This document shows, in pieces, positions 24,549 to 33,561 of a stretch of DNA of 64,000 nt; the stretch's first letter is position 1, and each line of letters starts with the position of its first letter. The translations under genes were made by a program, and so were the position numbers. Location: positions 2,046,001 to 2,110,000 of the forward strand of contig NZ_CBDCGN010000002.1 in the NCBI RefSeq assembly GCF_965216805.1, given 5' to 3'. This DNA comes from Panacagrimonas sp965216805 (GTDB lineage Bacteria > Pseudomonadota > Gammaproteobacteria > Nevskiales > Nevskiaceae). A model generated the notes under the pieces. That model was not told where the DNA came from, did not search any database, and saw only the letters and a program-made list of their open reading frames with translations.

Positions 24549-25021
24549 TCGTCGAACTGAGTACCACGCTGCGAGCGACGACCGACGACTGCATCGCCGC
24601 GGTGATGACGCCCGCGCTACTACGTCACGTCGCCGCACCGCTCGTGCGTTTCGAGCCGGTCGCGCCGGGCGGCTGGCCCGCGTGCTGGAGTCCGGGTGCG
24701 TTCCCGGTGCGGATGACGCTGTTCGGTCTGTTGCCGCTGGGCGAGCAGGTCATCGACATCTCGCTGCCGCCCACGGCGCCCGGTCGCTTTGCGTTGCGCG
24801 ACAACGGTCGCAGCCGGCAGATTCGGCGCTGGGATCATCTCATCACCATCGAGCCGCTCGGGAGCGGCACGCGCTACACCGATCGGGTCGAGGTCGAGGC
24901 GGGCTGGCGCACGCCGTTTGTATGGCTGTTTGCGCGGCTGTTCTACGCGCACCGGCAGCGTCGCTGGCGGCGTCTTGCGGAGCGCGGCGCGCTGCCGCCG
25001 TTTGTCTCGGTGCTAAGCTGA
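24545..25021 (+). CDS. SRPBCC-like protein
   Basis: A 158-residue soluble protein. The pattern of strands with a final long helix (RTPFVWLFARLFYAHRQRRWRRL) and the core MTLFGLLPLGEQVIDI fit a START/SRPBCC ligand-binding fold. The GTG start overlaps the stop of the membrane-protein gene. The ligand is unknown. Its place in a metal operon next to desaturase genes hints at a lipid, but this is speculative. Confidence 0.55.
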   Translation: MIVELSTTLRATTDDCIAAVMTPALLRHVAAPLVRFEPVAPGGWPACWSPGAFPVRMTLFGLLPLGEQVIDISLPPTAPGRFALRDNGRSRQIRRWDHLITIEPLGSGTRYTDRVEVEAGWRTPFVWLFARLFYAHRQRRWRRLAERGALPPFVSVLS

Positions 25022-25026
25022 CAGGA

Positions 25027-25425
25027 ATGCCGCGTCAAACTGCGATCTGGATGCTGTGCCTCGGCCTCGTGCTCACGAGGCTGCTCGGCTTGCACGCGCA
25101 CGCCTGTGCCGGTCTCGACAGCGCCGGCCACGAACACGAGGCCCCGCACTATGCCGATGCCGGTTTCCTGTTCGGCGAATTCCACGTCGACGATGACGCC
25201 GATCATCTGGAACTGGAGCTGTCGGCTGCCGTCTCCGGCGCAAAGTTCGCGCTCGATCTGGGCGGTGACGATCCCGCGCTTGCCGTCGCGGGGGATCTGA
25301 GCACCGTCGCCTCGTCCGGCTGGCTCACCGTCCGCGTGCCGCGCGGACCGCCCGACGCGCACGAAACAAGACCCTCTCATTTCGCACCGCCGCTGCGCGG
25401 TCCGCCCTCGAACTCCCTCGCCTGA
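25027..25425 (+). CDS. secreted His/Asp-rich protein (CzcI-like position)
   Basis: A 132-residue protein with a leader (IWMLCLGLVLTRLLGLHAHACAG) and a mature part rich in His and acidic residues (HEHEAPHYADAG, HVDDDADHLELEL). It immediately precedes czcC, like CzcI and the gene at 19000. It may buffer Zn or Cd in the periplasm. The sequence is not strongly similar to the 19000 protein beyond composition. Confidence 0.6.
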   Translation: MPRQTAIWMLCLGLVLTRLLGLHAHACAGLDSAGHEHEAPHYADAGFLFGEFHVDDDADHLELELSAAVSGAKFALDLGGDDPALAVAGDLSTVASSGWLTVRVPRGPPDAHETRPSHFAPPLRGPPSNSLA

Positions 25426-25503
25426 TCCGCCCCTGGCCCCGTGCCCGGGGCCTCCGCGACCCTTGCGGGTTGCCACACGGATTCATGCTGTACGGGAGTT
25501 CCC

Positions 25504-26760
25504 ATGTACCGATTCACTGCCACCGGGCGCGTCGCGCTCGCGGCCGCGCTGGCGCTCGGCATCGTCACCGCCGCGCCCGCCGCAGACGCACCGCTGACCC
25601 TGCGCGAGGCCCTCTCGCGCACCTTGCAGTCAAATCCCGACCTCGCCGCCTACCAGTACGTGCTCAAGGCGCAGGACGGCCGCATCACGCAAGCGGGGTT
25701 GCGGCCCAACCCGCGTCTGAATGTCGATCTCGAAAACGTCCTCGGCAGCGGCGACACGAAAGGTCTGGATGCGGCGGAATTCACGCTCGGCCTGTCGCAA
25801 CTGATCGAACTCGGCGGCCTGCGCGACAAGCGCGTGGCCAGTGCGCAGCTCGAGCGCGAAGGGTTGGACGTGCAAGGCCACGTCGCGCGACTCGACGTGC
25901 TCGCCGAAACCGCGCGGCGCTTCGTCTCGCTGGTGGGCCAGCAGGAGCAGCATCGCCTCACGCATCGGGCAGTGGAGCTCGCTGACAAGACCGCCGTGGC
26001 GGTGAAGCGGCGCGTGGAAGCTGCGAAGTCGCCGGAAGCCGAGCTGGATCGTGCGGCGGTCGCGCTGGAGCGTGCGCGCATCGCCGATGCCCACGCCGAA
26101 CACGAGCTGCTCGCGGCGCGCTCGGACCTGGCCGCGACCTGGGGCGCGAGTGCGCCGGACTTCACCGACGCTGCTGCCGACCTCTACCAGTTGCCGGAAG
26201 TGGCTGCGTATCCCGAGCTGCTCGCCGCCCTGGAACGCACGCCCGACCTGGGCCGCTATCTCACCGAGGCGCGCCTGCGCGAATCCGAAATCACCCTGGC
26301 GCTGGCCGGTCGCCGGCCGGGCATCGAAGTGGGCGCCGGTGTGCGCCGGCTGGAAGAGAACGACGACACCGCGCTGGTGTTCTCGCTCGGTATTCCGCTG
26401 CCGTTTTCCGACCGCAACCAGGGAACCCTTGCCGCGGCGCAGGCGCTCAGGAACGGCGCGGAGGCGCAGCGCGGTGCGGCGCTGATCAAGGCCCGCGCGC
26501 AACTGTTCCGCAATCACCGCGAGCTGCTCGACCAGCGCCAGCAGGTGACCGCGCTGCGCGAGCGCGCGCTGCCGCGCATGGAAGCCGCGCTGAAGAACAC
26601 CGAGTACGCCTACGAGCGCGGCCGCTACAGCTATCTCGAACTGGTGGACGCACAGCGCGAGCTGCTCGCGGTGCGCAACGGCCTGATCGAGGCCGCCACC
26701 TCCTACCACCTGACCCTGATCGAAATCGAACGGCTCACCGGCACCGCCGCGAGCCGCTGA
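25504..26760 (+). CDS. czcC: TolC-family outer membrane channel, CzcC type
   Basis: A 418-residue protein from the ATG at 25504 with a signal peptide (LGIVTAAPAAD). Two OEP repeats follow: LTLREALSRTLQSNPDLAAY begins the first, and YERGRYSYLELVDAQRELL lies near the C-terminus. It is clearly related to the copy at 17682 but diverged. It forms the outer-membrane channel of the second CzcCBA pump and lies 10 bases upstream of czcB. Confidence 0.92.
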   Translation: MYRFTATGRVALAAALALGIVTAAPAADAPLTLREALSRTLQSNPDLAAYQYVLKAQDGRITQAGLRPNPRLNVDLENVLGSGDTKGLDAAEFTLGLSQLIELGGLRDKRVASAQLEREGLDVQGHVARLDVLAETARRFVSLVGQQEQHRLTHRAVELADKTAVAVKRRVEAAKSPEAELDRAAVALERARIADAHAEHELLAARSDLAATWGASAPDFTDAAADLYQLPEVAAYPELLAALERTPDLGRYLTEARLRESEITLALAGRRPGIEVGAGVRRLEENDDTALVFSLGIPLPFSDRNQGTLAAAQALRNGAEAQRGAALIKARAQLFRNHRELLDQRQQVTALRERALPRMEAALKNTEYAYERGRYSYLELVDAQRELLAVRNGLIEAATSYHLTLIEIERLTGTAASR

Positions 26761-26770
26761 GGAATCCACC

Positions 26771-27817
26771 ATGACGACCAAGACCTTCCCTGCTGCACTG
26801 CTGTTCACATTTGCGCTCGCGCTGTCCGCGTGCGGCAAGCCCGAGACCCCCGCCCACACAGACGAGAAGGGCCATGCCCACGACGATGCCAAGGGCCATA
26901 CCGAGGCCGAGCCGCACGACGAAAAGGAGGGTCACCGCGAGGGCGACCGCCACGAGCCGGGCAAAACCGCCGAAGCGGGCGGCCATGAGAAAGGTGGGCA
27001 TGGCGAAGCGCTGACGCTCACGCCCGAGGCACGCAAGGCGGCGGGCCTCGTGATCGCTCCTGCAGGCCCGGCGACCCTGGTCGAGACCTTGCCGCTGTAC
27101 GGCGTGGTAAAGCCCAACGCCGAGCGCGTGCGCAGCGTCACCGCGCGTTTCCCCGGCGTGGTGCGCAGCGTCAGCGTGAAGATCGGCGACAGCGTGAAAC
27201 AGGGCCAGCCGCTGGCCACGGTGGAGAGCAACGAGAGCCTGCAGGTCTATATCGTCAGCAGCCCGCAGGCGGGCGTGATCACCGAGCGATTCACCAATCC
27301 CGGCGAGCAGGCCGAGGGCCAGCCGCTGTTCACGGTGGCCGACCTGTCCACGGTCTGGGTGGAGCTGGCGCTGTTCCCGCGCGACCGCGGCCGCGTGCAG
27401 ACCGGCCAGAGCGTGCGCGTGCAGACCGCCGATGGCGGACCTGTCGGCGAGGGCCGCATCGTGTTCGTGTCGCCGCTGTCGAGCGGCGCCACGCAGAGCC
27501 TCACCGCGCGCGTGCAGCTGGCCAACGACGACGGCCGCTGGTCGCCAGGCCTGTACGTGCAGGCGCAGGTGGGCATCGGCGAATCGAGCGTCGCGCTGGC
27601 GGTGCCGGCGGCCGCCTTGCAGGAGCTGGAAGGTGGCACCTCGGTCTTCGTGGATGACGCCGACGGTCTCGAACCGCGCGTGGTGAAGACCGGCCGCAGC
27701 GACGGCCGCGTGGTGGAAATTCTCGAAGGCTTGCAGGCCGGAGATGCGGTGGTGGGCGAAGGCAGTTTCGTGCTCAAGGCGGAACTCGGCAAAGGCGAGG
27801 CCGAGCATGAGCACTGA
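26771..27817 (+). CDS. czcB: RND periplasmic adaptor, CzcB type, His-rich
   Basis: A 348-residue lipoprotein (LALSAC, Cys21). Residues ~28-78 are an extended His/Asp/Glu-rich stretch (EKGHAHDDAKGHTEAEPH, HREGDRHEPGK, HEKGGHGE) that should bind several Zn or Cd ions. Barrel-sandwich and membrane-proximal domains follow (RFPGVVRSVSVKIGDSV). It is shorter than the first copy (419 residues), which lacks this His-rich segment but has an N-terminal extension. It feeds the CzcA pump encoded 38 bases downstream. Confidence 0.92.
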   Translation: MTTKTFPAALLFTFALALSACGKPETPAHTDEKGHAHDDAKGHTEAEPHDEKEGHREGDRHEPGKTAEAGGHEKGGHGEALTLTPEARKAAGLVIAPAGPATLVETLPLYGVVKPNAERVRSVTARFPGVVRSVSVKIGDSVKQGQPLATVESNESLQVYIVSSPQAGVITERFTNPGEQAEGQPLFTVADLSTVWVELALFPRDRGRVQTGQSVRVQTADGGPVGEGRIVFVSPLSSGATQSLTARVQLANDDGRWSPGLYVQAQVGIGESSVALAVPAAALQELEGGTSVFVDDADGLEPRVVKTGRSDGRVVEILEGLQAGDAVVGEGSFVLKAELGKGEAEHEH

Positions 27818-27855
27818 GCCGCGCATCCCCACCGCCTTCGCCGGAGACACTTCCC

Positions 27856-30800
27856 ATGCTTGAATCCCTGCTGCGCTTCGCCATCGCCCGCAGCGGCGTG
27901 GTGATGACGCTGATGCTCGCGCTCACCGCGCTGGGCATCTACAACTACCAGCGCCTGCCGATCGACGCGGTGCCGGACATCACCAACGTCCAGGTGCAGA
28001 TCAATACCCAGGCGGCGGGCTACACGCCGCTGGAGGTCGAGCAGCGCATCACGGTGCCGATCGAGACCGCCATCACCGGCCTGCCGGGACTGGAGTACCG
28101 GCGCTCGCTGTCGCGCTACGGGCTGTCGCAGGTGACGGTGGTGTTCGAGGAAGGCACCGATCTGTACTTCGCGCGCAATCTGGTCAACGAGCGCCTGCAG
28201 CAGGCCCGCAGCCGACTGCCCGACGACGTGGAACCGGCGATGGGACCCATAGCGACCGGCCTCGGCGAAATCTTTCTCTACTCCGTGGAGGCCGATCCCA
28301 AGGCGCGGCAGCCGGATGGCAGACCCTACGACGCCACCGCGCTGCGCAGCCTGCAGGACTGGGTGATCCGGCCGCAGTTGCTGCAGGTGCCGGGGGTCAC
28401 CGAGGTGAACTCCATCGGCGGCTTCGCCAAGCAGTTCCACGTGCAGCCTGACCCCGCGCGCCTGCTCGCCTACGGCCTGACGTTCGAGGACGTGGCGCAA
28501 GCCGTGGAGCGCAACAATGCCAACCAGGGCGCCGGATACCTGGAACGCAACAAGGAGCAGTTGCTGGTGCGCATTCCCGGCCAGCTCGCCGGCATCGAGG
28601 ATCTGCGCCGCCTGGTCGTGGCCTCGCGCGAGGGCCTGCCGATCACCATCGCCGATATCGCCGAGGTCGGGCTGGGCAAGGAACTGCGCACCGGCGCGGC
28701 GACGCGCGACGGTCACGAGACCGTGCTCGGTACCGCCGTGATGTTGGTCGGCGAGAACAGTCGCACAGTGGCCAAGGCGGTGGCCGCGCAACTGCTCAAG
28801 GTCAATGCCTCGCTGCCGGAGGGTGTGCAGGCGGTGACCGCCTACGACCGCACGGTGCTGGTCGACAAGGCCATCGCGACGGTGCAGAAGAACCTGGTCG
28901 AAGGCGCGCTGCTGGTCGTGGTGATCCTGTTCCTGCTGCTGGGCAATCTGCGCGCGGCGCTGCTCACCGCGATGGTGATCCCGCTGGCCATGCTCATGAC
29001 CATCACCGGCATGGTGGAGACCGAGGTCTCCGCCAACCTGATGAGCCTGGGTGCGCTGGACTTCGGCCTGATCGTGGATGGCGCGGTCATCATCGTGGAG
29101 AACTGCCTGCGGCGGCTCTCGGAGCAGAGCGCGGAGCGCGGCACCCTGACGCTCAAGGAACGCATGGAGACGGTGTACGACTCCACCGCCGAGGTGATCC
29201 GGCCGAGCCTGTTCGGGGTGTTCATCATCACCGCGGTGTACCTGCCGATCTTTGCGCTCGAAGGCGTCGAGGGAAAGATGTTCCACCCGATGGCGCAGAC
29301 GGTGGTGATGGCGCTGGCAGCCGCGCTGTTCCTGTCCGTCACCTTCGTGCCGGCGGGCGTCGCGCTGCTGTTCCGCGGCCCGGTAAAGGAAAAGCACAAC
29401 GTGATCCTGTCCGCCGCGCGGCGTGGCTACGAGCCGCTGCTGCGGCTGGCGCTGCGCGCGCGCTTGGCGTTCCTGGTCGGCGCGGTGGTGCTGGTGCTGG
29501 CCTGCGGCTGGCTCGCCACGCGCCTGGGCAGCGAGTTCGTGCCCAGCCTCAATGAAGGCGACATCGCGGTGCAGGCGCTGCGCATTCCTGCCACGGGCCT
29601 GACCCAGTCGGTGGAATTCCAGAAGCAGATCGAGCTGCGCCTGTTGCAGTTCCCGGAGGTGCACACCGCGTTCGCGCGCACCGGCACCGCCGAGGTCGCC
29701 ACCGACCCGATGCCGCAGAACATCTCCGACGGCTACGTGATGCTCAAGCCGCAGGAGCAGTGGCCCGATCCGAACAAGCTCAAGTCCACGCTGGCCGACG
29801 AGATGCAGGAGGCGCTGGAACAGTTGCCGGGTAATGCCTACGAGATGAGCCAGCCAATCCAGTTGCGCTTCAACGAACTGATCTCCGGCGTGCGCTCGGA
29901 TTTCGCGGTGAAGCTCTACGGCGACGATCTGGACCTGATGCTGCGCACCGGCAACCAGCTCGCCCAGGCCGTGCGCGGCGTGGACGGCGCGGCCGACGTC
30001 AAGGTCGAACAGGTCACCGGCCTGCCGGTCCTGTCGGTGCTGCCGCGCCGAGAGGCGCTGGCGCGCTACGGCCTGACGCTGTCCGAGGTGCAGTCGGTGG
30101 TCGCCACCGCACTCGGCGGACGCGAGGTCGGTTCGGTGTTCGAAGGCGATGCGCGCTACGCGATCGTGGTGCGCCTGCCCGAGGCGCGGCGCGACGATCT
30201 GCGCGCGCTGGAGCGCCTGCCGATCCCGCTTCCCGGCGGCGGCCAGGTGCCGCTGCTGGAAGTGGCGAGCCTGGACATCGCACCCGGTCCCAACCAGGTC
30301 AGCCGCGAAGACGGCAAGCGCCGCATCGTCGTCACCGCCAACGTGCGCGGCCGCGATCTCGGCAGCTTCGTGGCTGACGCGCAAACCGCCATCGAAGCGG
30401 TGAAGGTGCCACCGGGCTACTGGCTGGACTACGGCGGCACGTTCGAGCAGTTGCAGTCGGCGAGCAAGCGCCTGTCCATCGTGGTGCCGGTGACGCTGGC
30501 GCTGATTCTCGGCCTGCTGAGCCTCGCCTTCGGTTCGGTACGCGATGCGCTGGTGATCTTCAGCGGCGTGCCGCTCGCGCTGACCGGTGGCGTGCTCGCG
30601 CTGTGGCTGCGCGACATCCCGCTGTCGATCAGCGCCGGCGTGGGCTTCATCGCGCTGTCGGGTGTCGCGGTGCTCAACGGCCTAGTCATGGTGAGCTTCA
30701 TCCGCACCCTGCTGGAAGACGGCAAGGGACTGGACGACGCCATCATCGAAGGCGCGTTGACGCGCCTGCGCCCGGTGCTGATGACCGCGCTGGTTGCGAG

Positions 30801-30990
30801 CCTGGGCTTCGTTCCGATGGCGCTCAACGTCGGCACCGGCGCCGAGGTGCAGCGTCCACTGGCCACCGTGGTGATCGGCGGCATCGTGTCCTCCACCCTG
30901 CTCACCCTGCTGGTCCTGCCGGGCCTGTTCCGCATGGCGCATCGGCGCGAGGCGGAGCCGAAGCCAACGACGCAGGAACAGATCGCATGA
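27856..30990 (+). CDS. czcA: HME-RND metal efflux pump, CzcA type (Zn/Cd/Co)
   Basis: A 1044-residue RND pump with the heavy-metal signature DFGLIVDGAVIIVEN in helix 4 and VPDITNVQVQINTQAAGY near residue 38. It is close to the pump at 13265 in most motifs, so the two may have diverged from one ancestor while serving different metals. A CadR-type regulator and CDF genes in the same operon favour Zn/Cd. The stop overlaps the ATG of the desaturase gene (ATGA), an unusual coupling for an RND operon. Confidence 0.93.
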   Translation: MLESLLRFAIARSGVVMTLMLALTALGIYNYQRLPIDAVPDITNVQVQINTQAAGYTPLEVEQRITVPIETAITGLPGLEYRRSLSRYGLSQVTVVFEEGTDLYFARNLVNERLQQARSRLPDDVEPAMGPIATGLGEIFLYSVEADPKARQPDGRPYDATALRSLQDWVIRPQLLQVPGVTEVNSIGGFAKQFHVQPDPARLLAYGLTFEDVAQAVERNNANQGAGYLERNKEQLLVRIPGQLAGIEDLRRLVVASREGLPITIADIAEVGLGKELRTGAATRDGHETVLGTAVMLVGENSRTVAKAVAAQLLKVNASLPEGVQAVTAYDRTVLVDKAIATVQKNLVEGALLVVVILFLLLGNLRAALLTAMVIPLAMLMTITGMVETEVSANLMSLGALDFGLIVDGAVIIVENCLRRLSEQSAERGTLTLKERMETVYDSTAEVIRPSLFGVFIITAVYLPIFALEGVEGKMFHPMAQTVVMALAAALFLSVTFVPAGVALLFRGPVKEKHNVILSAARRGYEPLLRLALRARLAFLVGAVVLVLACGWLATRLGSEFVPSLNEGDIAVQALRIPATGLTQSVEFQKQIELRLLQFPEVHTAFARTGTAEVATDPMPQNISDGYVMLKPQEQWPDPNKLKSTLADEMQEALEQLPGNAYEMSQPIQLRFNELISGVRSDFAVKLYGDDLDLMLRTGNQLAQAVRGVDGAADVKVEQVTGLPVLSVLPRREALARYGLTLSEVQSVVATALGGREVGSVFEGDARYAIVVRLPEARRDDLRALERLPIPLPGGGQVPLLEVASLDIAPGPNQVSREDGKRRIVVTANVRGRDLGSFVADAQTAIEAVKVPPGYWLDYGGTFEQLQSASKRLSIVVPVTLALILGLLSLAFGSVRDALVIFSGVPLALTGGVLALWLRDIPLSISAGVGFIALSGVAVLNGLVMVSFIRTLLEDGKGLDDAIIEGALTRLRPVLMTALVASLGFVPMALNVGTGAEVQRPLATVVIGGIVSSTLLTLLVLPGLFRMAHRREAEPKPTTQEQIA

Positions 30991-32174
30991 GCGCCGCGGC
31001 ATTTTCGAAGGAGCAGATGCTGCCGCAGCGGATCGGGCCGATCCCTGCGGCGGCCTCCGACCCTGCCGCCTTGCTCGAGCAGCTCAAGCTGCACAAGCGC
31101 GCTCTGGTGCAGAGCTACGCGCGAGCCAGCGATGTGCGCGGCGCGCTCGCCGTGAGCAGCACGCTGCTGCCGATGGGCGCACTCTGGTACGCCGCCGCAT
31201 GGATCGGCAGCGCGCATGGCGCCGTCGCGTTGCTGCTGGCGCTGCCGATGAGCCTGCTGCTGCTGCGCTGCTTTGCGCTGCTGCACGACTGCGGCCACGG
31301 CAGCCTGTTCCGCACCGCGCGGCTCAATCGCGCGTTCGGCTTCGTGTTCGGCGTGATCTCGGGCATGCCGCAGTACGTGTGGTCGCAGCATCATCACTAC
31401 CACCACTGCACCAACGGCAACTGGTCGCGCTATCGCGGTCCGCTGGCCATCCTGTCGGTGCAGGAGTTCGACGCGCTGACGCCACGGCAGCAGCGCGCGT
31501 ATGTGCGCTCGCGGCATCCGGCGCTCGCGCCGCTGGCAGGGCTGATGTACCTGATCGGGCAGCCGCGGCTGAACTGGCTGCGCGGCACGCGGGACCTGCT
31601 TGCGCATCTTCGGCGCGAGAAGGTCGCGCAGCCGGACGTGGCGCTGCGCACGCTGGCGGCGCAGTTCCGCACGCGCCGCTGGAAGACGGCGGCCGAGTAC
31701 CGGCACATGACGCTCAACAACCTCGTGCTGCTGGCGCTGTGGGTGCTCATGAGCCTGTGGCTGGGAGCGGCGCTGTTCTTCGGCCTCTACCTGCTCGGCA
31801 CGGCGCTGGCGGGCGCGGCGGGCTTGGTGCTGTTCACGGTGCAGCACAACTTCGAGCCCAGCTACGCGGGCGACGATCACGAGTGGGACTACGACGAGGC
31901 GGCGCTCTACGGCAGCAGCTTCCTGGTGTTGCCGGGCTGGTTGAACTGGTGCACGGCAAACATCGGCTACCACCACGTCCATCACCTCAGCGCGCGCATT
32001 CCCAGCTACCGGCTGCCGGCTTGCCACGCGGAGCACGCGGCGCTGTTCGCGGGCGTGCATCGGCTACGGCTGCGCGACATCCTGCCGTCGCTCGACTACC
32101 TGCTGTGGGATGCGGACGGTCGCCGGCTGATGACGGTGGCGGCTCATCGCGCCGCGCGGGAGCGCGCCGCGTGA
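30987..32174 (+). CDS. fatty acid desaturase-family protein
   Basis: A 395-residue membrane di-iron enzyme. Three histidine boxes are intact: HDCGHGS near residue 96, QHHHYHHC near 133 and YHHVHHLSA near 330, with four or more membrane helices between. It should introduce a double bond or hydroxyl into acyl chains. It is translationally coupled to czcA before it and to the CDF gene after it (GTGA). It may adjust membrane fluidity under Zn or Cd stress; this link is inferred from operon structure. Confidence 0.85.
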   Translation: MSAAAFSKEQMLPQRIGPIPAAASDPAALLEQLKLHKRALVQSYARASDVRGALAVSSTLLPMGALWYAAAWIGSAHGAVALLLALPMSLLLLRCFALLHDCGHGSLFRTARLNRAFGFVFGVISGMPQYVWSQHHHYHHCTNGNWSRYRGPLAILSVQEFDALTPRQQRAYVRSRHPALAPLAGLMYLIGQPRLNWLRGTRDLLAHLRREKVAQPDVALRTLAAQFRTRRWKTAAEYRHMTLNNLVLLALWVLMSLWLGAALFFGLYLLGTALAGAAGLVLFTVQHNFEPSYAGDDHEWDYDEAALYGSSFLVLPGWLNWCTANIGYHHVHHLSARIPSYRLPACHAEHAALFAGVHRLRLRDILPSLDYLLWDADGRRLMTVAAHRAARERAA

Positions 32175-33097
32175 GTGCCGCGCACGCGCACGGCCGCTCG
32201 GTCAGCGAGCGCGCGATGTGGATCGCGTTCGCGCTCACCGGCAGCTTCATGCTGGCCGAGGTCGCGGGCGGGCTCATCACCGGCAGCCTGGCGCTGATCT
32301 CGGACGCTGCGCACATGCTCACCGACACCGCCGCGCTCGCAATCGCGCTGTTCGCGATGCGCGTCGGTCGCCGTCCGCGCGACGCGCGGCACACGTTCGG
32401 TCATGCGCGGGTGGAGATACTCGCCGCCGCCTTCAACGCAGCGATGCTGTTTGCGGTGGCGGGCTACATCTTCTACGAGGCCATCGAGCGCCTGCGCCAG
32501 CCGGTGGAGGTGCAGTCGCTGGCGATGCTCGGCATCGCCACGCTCGGGCTGGCGGTGAACCTGATCTCGATGCGCCTGCTCGCCGGCGGCAAGGACACGA
32601 GCCTCAACGTGCGCGGCGCCTACCTGGAAGTGTGGAGCGACATGCTCGGCTCGCTGGGCGTGATCGCGGGCGCGCTGCTGATCCGCTTCACCGGATGGAC
32701 CTGGGTCGATCCGCTGATCGCGGTGGCCATCGCGCTGTGGGTGCTACCGCGCACCTGGACCCTGCTGCGCGATAGCGTGGACGTGCTGATGGAAAGCACG
32801 CCCGCGCGCATCGATGTTGCGGCGGTGGAGACGCTGCTGCGCGCCGACGAGGACGTGCTCGACATCCACGACCTGCACCTGTGGAGCATCGGCAGCGGGC
32901 AGCTCAGCCTGAGCGCGCATGTGCGGGTGCAGCCGCGCACCGAGCTGACGCCGTTTCTCGCGCAGATGCGCGGCCGCCTGGCGAAGACTTTCGACATCCA
33001 TCACTCGACCTTGCAGTGCGAGTACGAGCCCTGTGGCATCGAGGTGTGTTTCGAGGACGATGCGGACGACGCGCATGCGGGGGCCGCCAAGCCGTGA
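32171..33097 (+). CDS. czcD: CDF zinc/cadmium exporter, CzcD type
   Basis: A 308-residue transporter from a GTG that overlaps the desaturase stop. Six helices with DAAHMLTD in helix 2 and EVWSDMLGS in helix 5 form the metal site; a cytoplasmic domain with HDLHLWSIGSGQ follows. The terminus, CEYEPCGIEVCFEDDADD, has three Cys and an acidic stretch that may sense metal. It moves Zn or Cd from cytoplasm to periplasm, where CzcCBA takes over. Confidence 0.9.
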   Translation: MSAAHAHGRSVSERAMWIAFALTGSFMLAEVAGGLITGSLALISDAAHMLTDTAALAIALFAMRVGRRPRDARHTFGHARVEILAAAFNAAMLFAVAGYIFYEAIERLRQPVEVQSLAMLGIATLGLAVNLISMRLLAGGKDTSLNVRGAYLEVWSDMLGSLGVIAGALLIRFTGWTWVDPLIAVAIALWVLPRTWTLLRDSVDVLMESTPARIDVAAVETLLRADEDVLDIHDLHLWSIGSGQLSLSAHVRVQPRTELTPFLAQMRGRLAKTFDIHHSTLQCEYEPCGIEVCFEDDADDAHAGAAKP

Positions 33098-33561
33098 AGC
33101 GAGCACCGCAGGCGCCGCCGCGCTCGCTGCGTAGGCCGCTGCTGCTGATCGGCATGGTCGCGCTGGGCTTCGCTGCCGTGGCCGCGCTGCTGCTGAGCTG
33201 GGATCGATGGTTCCCGCTGCCGCCGGAGCAGCAGGTCGAGGTGGTATGGACGCACGGCTGTCCCTGCGCGCGCGACTGGATGGAGACGCTGCGGCGGGAC
33301 GGATTCACGGTTCGCGACTTCGATCTGCTGGACCTGTCTTCCACTCGTCGTCACTGGCAGGTGCCTGCCGCGGCCACCGGCTGCCATCCGGGTCGGTTCC
33401 TCGGTTACGTGCTCGACGGCCACGTGCCGGGCGCGCTGCTGCGGCGCCTGGCGAAGGAACGGCCGCGCGCGGTGGCGCTGATGCAGGTGCGCAGCGCCGA
33501 TCCGCAGGACCCGCGTTTCGAGCTGCTGCAACAGGACGGATCGAGGGCAGCCTGGCCGTGA
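33094..33561 (+). CDS. membrane-anchored DUF411-like protein
   Basis: A 155-residue protein from a GTG overlapping the CDF stop. An N-terminal membrane anchor (~18-42) is followed by a thioredoxin-like DUF411 domain: THGCPCARDWM (Cys pair), GYVLDGHVPGALLRRLAKE, and ATGCHPGRF with a further Cys. It differs from the copper-block copy at 49285 (lipoprotein, CNCC). DUF411 proteins are linked to metal binding. Next in the operon is the rhodanese-cyclase gene. Confidence 0.75.
   Translation: MKRAPQAPPRSLRRPLLLIGMVALGFAAVAALLLSWDRWFPLPPEQQVEVVWTHGCPCARDWMETLRRDGFTVRDFDLLDLSSTRRHWQVPAAATGCHPGRFLGYVLDGHVPGALLRRLAKERPRAVALMQVRSADPQDPRFELLQQDGSRAAWP

Noticed and set aside
27247..30384. A 1045-codon open frame on the minus strand opposite czcA
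   Set aside because: It lies fully antisense to an unmistakable RND pump gene, is His/Arg/Gln-rich with no domain features, and follows from GC-rich codon bias.
30429..32060. A 543-codon open frame antisense to czcA and the desaturase
   Set aside because: It crosses two real genes and is Arg/Gln/His-rich without domains.
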